From the NCBI GenBank assembly GCA_020445165.1, contig JAGRHE010000007.1, positions 1-41,244 on the forward strand: a stretch of DNA of 41,244 nt, given 5' to 3'. The stretch's first letter is position 1. The number at the start of each line of letters is the position of its first letter. This document shows, piece after piece, positions 27,059 to 34,781 of the stretch. The notes beneath the pieces are model-generated. The model was not told the origin of the DNA. It saw only the letters and a list, made by a program, of their open reading frames with translations, and made no database searches. The translations under genes were made by a program, and so were the position numbers. The stretch comes from Gammaproteobacteria bacterium. GTDB taxonomy: Bacteria > Pseudomonadota > Gammaproteobacteria > Chromatiales > Sedimenticolaceae.

Positions 27059-27627
27059 CAGGCAGATCGGATGGATGTGCCATGACAGACTTCGACAGCA
27101 TCCGTGCACAACGCCTGAGGCGTGAGATCCCGCTGACACTGCTTCCCGATGTTCCCGTGCAGGCCGCGTTGGCGTAATCGTTTCCAATCCGTGACCGATC
27201 GATGCGATCGAAGCATGGCGGACAAAATTTGCGCTCAGCCGGCCTTGCGCAGCCATGAGGGCCGACGACAAAACGCACGTTTTCCGGGCCTCGTTTCAAT
27301 GCGCTCGCACCAACGCCGTTCAAAAACCAGCACCGAGCCTGGGCCCTGATCTGGTGCGCTTTCCCTAACATTCTGATTTTCTTAAGCAACCCTGGGCCGC
27401 GCCGGAATTGGCACTGCGCTTGCGTTGCAATCCGCCGAACAGCAACGGCGCTGTTCCTCCACATCGCAGTTGATCGACCGCTGGTGGTCGAACCGGACAA
27501 AGGCGTCCTCGCTCAGCATTCACTTGCTGCGCGCGGACGCTTTTTTTCTTGGGTCGCGATGAACGTCTTGAAGCCGGGTTCTGTGGTTTGTCGCAAGAAA
27601 CCCGATGTGCAGAGGACAAGAAGCTTG
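27059..27627. other. Intergenic region with sigma-54 promoter
   Basis: This 569-bp region has no convincing gene. It holds a perfect sigma-54 promoter (27409-27424) and GACAAA half sites at 27221-27226 and 27267-27272, about 140-190 bp upstream of it. These resemble the TTTGTC motif but are only half sites. Nothing else was recognised. Confidence 0.6.
27409..27424 (+). promoter_or_regulatory. Sigma-54 promoter of the flavoprotein/multihaem/globin operon
   Basis: TGGCACTGCGCTTGCG has a perfect TGGCAC and TTGC at exact spacing. The predicted start near 27435 gives a leader of about 193 bp to the ATG at 27628. Confidence 0.82.
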
Positions 27628-29628
27628 ATGTCGCACAGTGCCTGTTCAGTCGAAGCGTTGCCGCAAAGCGTGCCTTCAGGCGACGGCCTGCCGATCGTCG
27701 TTGTCGGTAACGGGCCAGTCGGTATGCGCCTGGCGCTGAACCTGCTGGACCGGTTGCCCGAGCAGCGCATCATCGTCTATGGCGAAGAACCGTATGCACC
27801 CTACAACCGGGTACAACTGTCGGCCTGGCTGGCCGGCGACGTCGACATGGAAAGCCTGGATCAGCCGTTACATCACGCGGCGGATGCCAACGTCGAACAG
27901 CGCATCGGTTACCGGATTGTCGAGATTGACACCGGGCGACGCCAAGTGATCGACAGCAGTGGCCAGGTGCAGCCCTACGCCAAGCTGGTGATCGCGACCG
28001 GCTCGTCGCCGTTCATGCCGAACATCCCCGGCATCGATCGCGATGGCGTTTACACCTTTCGCGACATCGCGGATACGCAGCGGCTGATGGCGCGGCGCGC
28101 CCGCAGTCACCACACCGTGGTGCTCGGTGGTGGCCTGCTCGGTATCGAGGCCGCGCGCGGCATGCAGCCCGGCAACACCCGGGTCACGGTAATCGAACAT
28201 GCCGACCGCCTGCTTGGTCGTCAGCTCGATGAGGCGGCCTCGGAAAAGCTGCAAGCGGCCGTCGAACGACTCGGCATCGAAGTGATCATCGGCGACGGTG
28301 TCGTCGAAGTACAGGGTGATAGCCGGGTAGACGGCATCCTGCTGCGCTCGGGTCGGCGCGTGGCCTGCGACACGCTGATCGTCGCCGCCGGCATCCGCCC
28401 GAACATCGCACTGGCTCGTCAGGCACAGCTGAATTTCGGTCGTGGTATCCAGGTCGACGACCGCATGCGCACGTCCGACCCTCACATCTATGCGATCGGC
28501 GAATGTGCCGAACACCGCGGCAATGTGTACGGGCTGGTTGCGCCTGGCCTGGAGCAGGCCGGCGTGGCGGCCGCTGATATCGCCGGTGTCGAAAGCCATT
28601 ACGCCGGTTCGGTCGCGGCAAGCCGACTCAAGGTGGCCGGCATCCAGGTGTTCAGCATGGGCCCGGTCGGTGCCGGCGAAGAGCGCCTTTACGGCCGTGC
28701 GCATGTTTACCGCGACGACGCCAAAGGGATTTACCGCAAGCTCGTCGTGCATCGCAATCGGCTGGTTGGCGCCATTGGCATCGGCGACTGGGACGAGACG
28801 GTGCGCCTGCAGACGATGATCGGCGAGGCGCGCCCGATCTGGCCATGGCAGGTGATGCGGTTCCTGCGCAGCGGCCGCATCTGGTCGCTCGACGACACCA
28901 GCGATGTTGCGTCCTGGCCGGCCGCGACGACGGTGTGCCAATGCACCGGTGTGTCGCGTGGCGCGATAAGCAGCGCGATCCTGGCCGGCGCCTGCGACAC
29001 CCAGGCGGTGGCCTGTGCGACCGGAGCCGGCAGTGTATGCGGTTCGTGTCGACCGCTGGTGCAGAGTCTGCTCGGCAGCAGCACACCGGTGCAGCCTGTC
29101 GCCATGCAGCGCAGCCTGGCGGTCAGTGCCGGCATTGCACTGATTGGCGCGCTGTTGTTCCTGCTCGGTCCGAACCTGCCGTATGCGCAAAGCGTACAGC
29201 AGCCCTGGCAATGGGATGTGCTGTGGCGCGACGGTCTGATCAAGCAGATCACCGGTTTCTCGGTGCTCGGCCTGTTCGTGATCGGTTTGTTGCTGTCGCT
29301 GCGCAAACGCGTGCGGCGCCTCGACCGGCTCGGCAAGTTCGATGGCTGGCGCATGGCGCACATCGTGTTGGGTGTGCTGGTGATCGTCGGCCTCGGCCTG
29401 CACACCGGGTTTCGAACCGGTAGTGGACTGAACCTTATGTTGAGTCTCAGTTTCAGCATCATGTTGCTGCTCGGTGCGCTGTCAACCGGCGTGATTGCAT
29501 TCGAGCACCGCATCGGTGGTGCGCTGGCCACGCGCCTTCGGCGTCAGTCCGTCTGGTTGCACATCCTGCTGTTCTGGCCCGTGCCGGCACTGCTCGGTTG
29601 GCATGTCCTCAAGACTTACTGGTATTGA
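27628..29628 (+). CDS. NirB-like FAD oxidoreductase fused to a BFD [2Fe-2S] domain and a membrane domain
   Basis: This protein of about 666 residues has three parts. Residues about 20-330 are a NAD(P)H/FAD oxidoreductase (IVVVGNGPVGMRLAL, VVLGGGLLGIEAARGM, IYAIGECAEHRGN). A BFD-like [2Fe-2S] domain follows (CQCTGVSRGAIS and CGSCRPLV, four cysteines). The C-terminal 170 residues form about five membrane helices, with histidines in RMAHIVLG, LGLHTG, LHILLF and GWHVLK that could bind haem b. The siroheme domain of nitrite reductase NirB is absent. It may carry electrons from NAD(P)H, or the reverse, to the multihaem cytochrome encoded 10 bp downstream. The ATG at 27628 was chosen with AGAGGA upstream. 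Earlier starts (27484, 27559) would add a non-family lead. Confidence 0.85.
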   Translation: MSHSACSVEALPQSVPSGDGLPIVVVGNGPVGMRLALNLLDRLPEQRIIVYGEEPYAPYNRVQLSAWLAGDVDMESLDQPLHHAADANVEQRIGYRIVEIDTGRRQVIDSSGQVQPYAKLVIATGSSPFMPNIPGIDRDGVYTFRDIADTQRLMARRARSHHTVVLGGGLLGIEAARGMQPGNTRVTVIEHADRLLGRQLDEAASEKLQAAVERLGIEVIIGDGVVEVQGDSRVDGILLRSGRRVACDTLIVAAGIRPNIALARQAQLNFGRGIQVDDRMRTSDPHIYAIGECAEHRGNVYGLVAPGLEQAGVAAADIAGVESHYAGSVAASRLKVAGIQVFSMGPVGAGEERLYGRAHVYRDDAKGIYRKLVVHRNRLVGAIGIGDWDETVRLQTMIGEARPIWPWQVMRFLRSGRIWSLDDTSDVASWPAATTVCQCTGVSRGAISSAILAGACDTQAVACATGAGSVCGSCRPLVQSLLGSSTPVQPVAMQRSLAVSAGIALIGALLFLLGPNLPYAQSVQQPWQWDVLWRDGLIKQITGFSVLGLFVIGLLLSLRKRVRRLDRLGKFDGWRMAHIVLGVLVIVGLGLHTGFRTGSGLNLMLSLSFSIMLLLGALSTGVIAFEHRIGGALATRLRRQSVWLHILLFWPVPALLGWHVLKTYWY

Positions 29629-29638
29629 GGAGACGGCC

Positions 29639-31039
29639 ATGCGTAGCAACAACACGCTTTACTGGATCATCTGGGTAGTTGCCAGCCTTGCTGCTGCAAC
29701 GGCACTTGGCTACACGCTGATTGCTTCGGACGACAAGACCGTATTCATGCCGGGTGCGCTGAGTCCTGGCCATCATCAGCTGGCCGGGGCCTGCGATACC
29801 TGTCACACCGAACGCTTCGGCGGTGGCGAGGTACTGCAGCAGGCCTGCGTCGACTGCCACGGCAAGGAAAGGGTCAAGCCGCACGATTCGCACCCGCGTA
29901 GCAAGTTCACCGATCCGCGCAACGCCGACCGGCTCGAGCAGATCAACGCCTTGCTGTGCACGACCTGCCACGTCGAGCATCGCCCGGAGATCACCGGAAA
30001 GAACGGCCTGACGCAACCGCGGGACGTGTGTTTTCACTGTCATCAGGAAGTCGAAAAAAACCGCCCGTCGCACGAGGGTATGGAGTTCGACAGCTGCCTG
30101 AACTCGGGCTGCCACAACTTCCATAACAATCGCGCGCTGTATACCGACTTCCTGGTCAAGCACATGGATGCCGCTGACCATGCCGCGCGGGCGAGGGTGC
30201 CTGCGCGCGAGTTCGCCGATGTGCTCGATGAGATCGTCGAGTACCCGCGTGACCGCTACCCGGTCGAGGCGCTGGGCAAGGACGACATGGATCAACCGGT
30301 CGAGCTTGCAGTCAGCGACGAGATTGCCCGTGACTGGCTGGAGACAGCACATGCCGAATCCGGTGTGAACTGCAGTGCCTGCCACCAGGCGCGTGACGAA
30401 GCGGGTGAGCCGGGTGCGTGGCAGAACAAGCCGGGAATCGAAGGTTGCAGACAGTGCCATAAGATCGAGGTCGAACGCTTTGGCAAGGGCAAGCATGGCA
30501 TGCGCCTCGCTGCCGGCCTGTCGCCGATGACCCCGTCGATGGCGAAACTGCCGATGCATGACGACAGCGCGCATGCCGAGCTTACCTGCAACAGCTGCCA
30601 TCCGGGTCATCGTTTCGATACCGCCCATGCTGCCGTGGAAGCCTGTGTGCAATGCCATGCCGATGAGCACACGCTGGCCTACGAGGGCTCACCGCACCAT
30701 ACGCTGTGGCAGCGCGAGCTGAGCGGCGATGGTGAGCGCGGCAGCGGCGTGTCGTGCGCGACCTGCCACATGCCGCGTGTCGATTATGACGTCAGCGAAT
30801 GGCTCAGTCGCAAGGTCGTCGATCACAACCAGAGCGCATCGCTCGCGCCGAACAGCAAGATGATCCGCCCGGTCTGTCAGCACTGCCACGGGCTGGGATT
30901 CGCCATTGATGCGCTGGCCGAACAGCGCCTGATCGACAACAACTTCCGCGACCGGCCGGCGGTGCATGTGCAGAGCATCGACCTGGCCCGTGCCGACCAG
31001 AAACGCTACCTGCAGGAGCTCAAAGATGCCCCGCAGTAA
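29639..31039 (+). CDS. Membrane-anchored multihaem cytochrome c (eleven haem sites)
   Basis: The 466-residue protein has an N-terminal membrane segment (TLYWIIWVVASLAAATALGY) and ten CxxCH sites: CDTCH, CVDCH, CTTCH, CFHCH, CSACH, CRQCH, CNSCH, CVQCH, CATCH and CQHCH. It also has one CX4CH site (CLNSGCH). It starts at ATG 29639, with GAGGAGA upstream. It should face the periplasm and pass electrons between the membrane flavoprotein and an acceptor. I do not recognise a catalytic signature such as NrfA CxxCK or the hydroxylamine oxidoreductase tyrosine crosslink. Distribution of the sites (4+1 in the first 160 residues, then 6) suggests two cytochrome modules. Confidence 0.87.
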   Translation: MRSNNTLYWIIWVVASLAAATALGYTLIASDDKTVFMPGALSPGHHQLAGACDTCHTERFGGGEVLQQACVDCHGKERVKPHDSHPRSKFTDPRNADRLEQINALLCTTCHVEHRPEITGKNGLTQPRDVCFHCHQEVEKNRPSHEGMEFDSCLNSGCHNFHNNRALYTDFLVKHMDAADHAARARVPAREFADVLDEIVEYPRDRYPVEALGKDDMDQPVELAVSDEIARDWLETAHAESGVNCSACHQARDEAGEPGAWQNKPGIEGCRQCHKIEVERFGKGKHGMRLAAGLSPMTPSMAKLPMHDDSAHAELTCNSCHPGHRFDTAHAAVEACVQCHADEHTLAYEGSPHHTLWQRELSGDGERGSGVSCATCHMPRVDYDVSEWLSRKVVDHNQSASLAPNSKMIRPVCQHCHGLGFAIDALAEQRLIDNNFRDRPAVHVQSIDLARADQKRYLQELKDAPQ

Positions 31040-31102
31040 GCCGAACCCCGCCGGTGCCGACCGGCACTCTCTCCCGCAATTCCGCAGTAAGAAGGTGAAA
31101 GT

Positions 31103-31711
31103 ATGAAAGCACAACGCAAACTCAACCCGACATTCGCACTGGCCATGGTGGCGCTGGTCTCCGGTGGCGGCGTCGCCGTTGCCGACGATATCGCCAACAA
31201 GCCGGTGATCTCGCCCAAGACCATGGCCGATGCCTTGCATCTGGTCATGGATTCTGACCGCACCGTGTACACGCGCAAGATCGTCAATCGCCTGGTCAAG
31301 AAAGACAAGGTGATCACGGCCAGTGAACACTTTGAAGACGAGAAGGCCCTGGTGCTGCCGGCGCAGATGTTCCGTTTCGGTTCCGAGCTGGTCGCCGAGC
31401 GCGCCGAGAAGCTGCCGGACGTGAAGTTCAGCTATTCACTGCAGTCGTTGTGGCCGGTCAACAAACAGAACGCACCCAAGACCCAGGCCGAGAAGGATGG
31501 TCTGAAATTCGTTGCCGACAACAAGGGCCAGAACTACTACACGGTCGAGGAACTGGGTGGCACCAAGTACTTCACCGCCGTGTATGCCGACACCGCGGTC
31601 GCGCCGGTATGCGTGTCGTGCCACAACGATCACAAGGACTCGCCGCGGCGCGACTTCAAGATCGGCGAGGTGATGGGTGGCGTGGTTATCCGCATCCCGG
31701 TGGAGAGCTGA
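31103..31711 (+). CDS. Periplasmic haem c DUF3365 (Tll0287-like) protein
   Basis: The 202-residue protein has a signal peptide (FALAMVALVSGGGVAVAD). Its mature domain matches the DUF3365/Tll0287-like pattern, with ADALHLVMDSDRTVYTRKIV, LPAQMFRFGSELVAE, NYYTVEELGGTKYFTAVYAD and a haem site CVSCHNDHKDSP near the C-terminus. Such domains bind haem c and occur alone or as sensor domains of kinases. It lies 63 bp after the multihaem cytochrome gene. The similar haem-sensing idea in the sensor kinase (CRECH) at 34778-36625 suggests linked chemistry, perhaps gas or redox sensing, which is inference. Confidence 0.82.
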   Translation: MKAQRKLNPTFALAMVALVSGGGVAVADDIANKPVISPKTMADALHLVMDSDRTVYTRKIVNRLVKKDKVITASEHFEDEKALVLPAQMFRFGSELVAERAEKLPDVKFSYSLQSLWPVNKQNAPKTQAEKDGLKFVADNKGQNYYTVEELGGTKYFTAVYADTAVAPVCVSCHNDHKDSPRRDFKIGEVMGGVVIRIPVES

Positions 31712-31715
31712 CGAG

Positions 31716-32099
31716 GTGCGCGCTGGTCTCGCCTGTGCGGCTGTTTGCGCGTTGATGCAGGTTGCCATGGCCGCCGACAACCCGGCCTATCGCCAGTTCG
31801 ACGGTGACCGGCTGACGCAGGGACGCGTGGTCTGGCTGGCGAACTGCGAGGCTTGTCATGGCTACGGCATCGCTGGCGCGCCGATACCGATGCAGCCGAA
31901 CGAATGGCGTCAGCGCCTGGAGCAGGAGCGCGACACCCTCTACCGCCATGCGATCGAAGGCTTCTACGGGCCGAACGACACCGTGATGCCGGCGCGTGGC
32001 GGCAACGATCAACTCAGCGATGAACAGGTCCGCGTTGCCGTGGATTACATGACAACCCTGGCCGATTACTATTTGCACACGAAGGAGCAATCCGAATGA
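31716..32099 (+). CDS. Monohaem cytochrome c
   Basis: The product of about 127 residues has a signal peptide (RAGLACAAVCALMQVAMA) and one haem site, CEACH, followed by GYGIAGAPIPMQPNEW and a distal MPARGG that could supply the axial methionine, as in class I cytochromes. I take the GTG at 31716 since it lies 4 bp after the preceding stop, with GGAGAG upstream and an ideal signal peptide. The stop overlaps the globin ATG by 4 bp (ATGA), so the two are translationally coupled. Confidence 0.83.
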   Translation: MRAGLACAAVCALMQVAMAADNPAYRQFDGDRLTQGRVVWLANCEACHGYGIAGAPIPMQPNEWRQRLEQERDTLYRHAIEGFYGPNDTVMPARGGNDQLSDEQVRVAVDYMTTLADYYLHTKEQSE

Positions 32100-32527
32100 C
32101 ACCCGAACAGAAACAACTGGTCAAAGATTCCTGGGCCCAGGTACTGCCGATCCAGGAGACCGCCGCAGAACTTTTCTATGGCCGGCTCTTCGAGGTCTAT
32201 CCCGAGGTGAAGCCGTATTTCAAGGGCGACATGAAAGAGCAGGGCCGCAAGCTGATGGCCATGCTCAATACCGCGGTGAACGGGCTCGATAATCTCGAGG
32301 GCCTGATCGGACCACTGAAGAACATGGGCAAGGGTCACAAGGCTTATGGGGTGAAGGCGGAAGACTATGCCAAGGTTGGCGATGCCTTCCTGTGGACCCT
32401 GGGTCAGGGCCTCGGCGATGCCTTCACCGACGACGTGAAGGAAGCCTGGACCGTCACCTATACGACGGTCGCCGGCGTGATGGTCGAAGGTGCGGAGTAC
32501 GAGGTGGCCGAAGAATCGGTGGCCTGA
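32096..32527 (+). CDS. Single-domain globin (bacterial haemoglobin-like)
   Basis: This 143-residue globin has the N-terminal LVKDSWAQVLPIQETAAELFYGRLFEVYPEVKPYF helices and a proximal-histidine region (GKGHKAYGVKAEDYAKVGDAFLWTL). It lacks a reductase domain and has no signal peptide, so it is cytoplasmic, like Vitreoscilla haemoglobin. It may bind O2, NO or nitrite. Translational coupling with a periplasmic cytochrome c is notable. NO dioxygenation would need a reductase, and the operon's FAD oxidoreductase is a candidate. Confidence 0.93.
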   Translation: MTPEQKQLVKDSWAQVLPIQETAAELFYGRLFEVYPEVKPYFKGDMKEQGRKLMAMLNTAVNGLDNLEGLIGPLKNMGKGHKAYGVKAEDYAKVGDAFLWTLGQGLGDAFTDDVKEAWTVTYTTVAGVMVEGAEYEVAEESVA

Positions 32528-32530
32528 GCT

Positions 32531-32597
32531 GGAATGTGTTGCCGGCGGTTGTCCGATGGGCTTTGCGGCATCACCGTAGCAGCCGGTAACACGTTCC
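32531..32597. other. Long imperfect inverted repeat between globin and convergent TauE gene
   Basis: A 16-bp arm (32531-32546) pairs with 32582-32597 at 14 of 16 positions, with the other two pairing as G.U in one strand. It could be a bidirectional terminator, though no T-tracts flank it. Confidence 0.5.
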
Positions 32598-32618
32598 CTC
32601 GTTGGTGGCCGCGATCGA

Positions 32619-33365
32619 TCATGCTGCGAACAGCACCCTCCACAGCCCCAGCACGCTGATCACCACCAGTCCGCCGCCGATCCAGCGCTTGAAACCGGCA
32701 TCGTTGTCGAGAATGGCGTCGTGTGCCTTCAGGCCGACGAAGTGACCGATGGCCGCCAGCGGCAGCAGCATCGCCGCTTCGGCCAGGTGTAGCGGAACTG
32801 ACAGCGCCACGAAGGTCGACATCTTGATCGCGACCAGGATGAACCAGAGCACGAACAGGGTGTCGCGCAGGCGCAGGCGGGCGACGTTGCGCGCGAACAC
32901 GGCCACCATCAGCGGCGCTCCGGTCAGCGAGGTGCCGGCGACATAACCGCCGATCACCAGCAGGGTCTTGTCCATCCAGGCGCGCTGGCTGTTGATCGCG
33001 CGATCGAGCGCCCACATGCCGCCATAGAACAAGGTCACGCTGTAGATGAACAGGTTCAGCCATTGGGTCGGCAGGTTGACCAGGCCGAACACACCGACGA
33101 TCGCCGGCGGCACGATGTAGACGGCGGCGTGTTTCAGATAGGCCCAGTCGACGTTACCCAGGCGCTTGCTCAGGGTCAGGCTGGTAAAGAACAACAGGTG
33201 CGATCCGATGATCGGCAGCCACAGCAGCGGATCTTCGTGCACGAACAGCATCAGCGGCAGGCCCAGAGCTGCACCGCCGAAGCCCAGGCCGGAGCGGACA
33301 AAGCCGGTCCAGACGAAGATCAGTCCGGTCAGCAGCAGGTGTTGTGCGGAGAATTCGAGCAGCAT
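32619..33365 (-). CDS. TauE/SafE-family anion exporter
   Basis: The 248-residue membrane protein has about eight helices and the TauE/SafE family features GFVRSGLGFGGAALGLPLML near the N-terminus and a related GGYVAGTSLTGAPLMVAVFARN halfway. The family exports sulfite, sulfoacetate or similar anions. With Xsc in the same window, sulfite export is a reasonable idea, but the gene is 32 kb away. The start ATG at 33365 directly abuts a strong hairpin, leaving no room for a normal ribosome site. Confidence 0.85.
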   Translation of the reverse strand: MLLEFSAQHLLLTGLIFVWTGFVRSGLGFGGAALGLPLMLFVHEDPLLWLPIIGSHLLFFTSLTLSKRLGNVDWAYLKHAAVYIVPPAIVGVFGLVNLPTQWLNLFIYSVTLFYGGMWALDRAINSQRAWMDKTLLVIGGYVAGTSLTGAPLMVAVFARNVARLRLRDTLFVLWFILVAIKMSTFVALSVPLHLAEAAMLLPLAAIGHFVGLKAHDAILDNDAGFKRWIGGGLVVISVLGLWRVLFAA

Positions 33366-33393
33366 GCCGGCGGCATGCTGTCATGCCGCCGGC
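33366..33393 (-). other. 12-bp perfect hairpin abutting the TauE start codon
   Basis: GCCGGCGGCATG (33366-33377) pairs with CATGCCGCCGGC (33382-33393) around a 4-nt loop. It follows the response-regulator stop by about 35 bp and touches the TauE ATG. It may end the kinase/regulator transcript, or block or control TauE translation. Confidence 0.6.
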
Positions 33394-33428
33394 AGGAAAG
33401 ACAGCTCTGTGGAGCCGGCCGCAGTTCG

Positions 33429-34781
33429 TCAGTCCTGTTCCAGTCCGTAGCGCTTGATCATGCGGTAGATGCTGCGCTCACTGATGCCGAGCGTATCGGC
33501 GACCTCGGCGCGCCGCCCCGAGCGTTTCTTGAGCTGCATCGCGAGGTAGTGCGAGTCGAGTTCCTCGAGCGTCGGGTTGTGGTCAAAGGTCAGGTTGACG
33601 ATGGCGTTGCCGCGCTGGGACGACGAACCAAATGCAAGGTGCTCGGGGCCGACCACCGGCTTGTCCCGCGACAGGATGATTGCCCGTTCGATCACGTTCT
33701 TCAGCTCGCGGATGTTACCCGGCCAGTCGTAGGCGACCAGGCGCCGGATTGCCGCATTGTTGAGGCGTTTCTCGATCCGGCGCGAGAAGCTGTGGTTGCG
33801 GATCAAATGTTCCGCGAGGGCGGGGATATCGTCGCGGCGATCGCGCAGCGGAGGCACTACGAGGTCGAATCCATTCAGTCGGTAATACAGGTCGGCACGA
33901 AAGGTTCCATCCTTGACCATTTGTTCCAGGTCGCGGTTGGTGGCCGCAACCACGCGTACGTCAGCCTGCAGATCCTTGGTTCCACCAAGGCGACGGAACT
34001 GACCGGTCTCGAGGATGCGCAGCAGCTTGGCTTGGATGGTGGCGTCGATCTCGCCGATCTCATCGAGAAACAGGGTGCCGCCGCGAGCGACCTCGATCAA
34101 ACCCTTTTTCTGTCGGTCGGCGCCGGTGAAGGCGCCTTTCTCGTGCCCGAACAGTTCCGACTCGAACAGCTTCTCCTGCAGTGTGCAGCAGTCGACGGCG
34201 ACGAAGCTGCGCTTCGCACGTGGGCTGCTGTCGTGGATCTCCTTGGCGACCAGTTCCTTGCCGGTACCGCTTTCGCCGCGCACCAGCACGGTGATCTCGT
34301 CGGCGGCAACGGCCTCGATCAGGCGCAATACCGCCTGCAGCGCATCGCTTTCACCCACCATCAGCTTCTTGCGTGCGTCGCGGGCGTTCAGTTGGCGCTT
34401 GCAGAATTGGTTTTCGCGGCGCAGTTGCGATGTTTCGAGTGCGCGGTCGACGGCAAGCAGCAACTCGTCCAGGCCAACCGGCTTGAGCAGGTAGTCGAAG
34501 GCGCCCTGCTTCATCGCATCGACCGCGTTTCTCACCGAGCCAAACGCGGTCAGCACGATGACGGGGTAAGCCTGGACCAGGTCCGGAAGCAGTTCGATGC
34601 TGTCGCCATCCGGCAGGCGCACATCGGTGATGATCAGCTCCGGTTCATGCTGGGCGAGGTAGCTTTGCGCCTCTGACCAGCTTGCTGCACTGAAAGCGGT
34701 ATGCCCGGCCTTTTCGAGTTGTCGCGCAATCAGCTTGTTGAGTGTGACATCGTCTTCGATGACCAGAATCTGCTGGCTCAT
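33429..34781 (-). CDS. NtrC-family response regulator (receiver-AAA+-Fis)
   Basis: The 450-residue regulator has a receiver domain (phosphoacceptor Asp53 in [17 protein letters not shown] and YLLKPVG). The AAA+ domain carries [28 protein letters not shown] and an arginine-finger region. A C-terminal Fis-type helix-turn-helix ([20 protein letters not shown]) follows. It should activate sigma-54 promoters when phosphorylated by the kinase whose stop codon overlaps its ATG by 4 bp. The sigma-54 promoters at 27409, 36855 and 38515 are nearby candidate targets. Confidence 0.93.
   Translation of the reverse strand: MSQQILVIEDDVTLNKLIARQLEKAGHTAFSAASWSEAQSYLAQHEPELIITDVRLPDGDSIELLPDLVQAYPVIVLTAFGSVRNAVDAMKQGAFDYLLKPVGLDELLLAVDRALETSQLRRENQFCKRQLNARDARKKLMVGESDALQAVLRLIEAVAADEITVLVRGESGTGKELVAKEIHDSSPRAKRSFVAVDCCTLQEKLFESELFGHEKGAFTGADRQKKGLIEVARGGTLFLDEIGEIDATIQAKLLRILETGQFRRLGGTKDLQADVRVVAATNRDLEQMVKDGTFRADLYYRLNGFDLVVPPLRDRRDDIPALAEHLIRNHSFSRRIEKRLNNAAIRRLVAYDWPGNIRELKNVIERAIILSRDKPVVGPEHLAFGSSSQRGNAIVNLTFDHNPTLEELDSHYLAMQLKKRSGRRAEVADTLGISERSIYRMIKRYGLEQD

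Noticed and set aside
27868..29403. 511-codon antisense open frame
   Set aside because: It lies opposite a recognisable FAD/BFD oxidoreductase and has no domain signal.
27628..29628. Nitrite reductase large subunit NirB
   Set aside because: The FAD and BFD parts are similar, but the siroheme/4Fe-4S domain is absent and membrane helices replace it.
33063..34676. 537-codon + strand open frame
   Set aside because: It is a shadow of the response-regulator and TauE genes on the minus strand, which show clear motifs.
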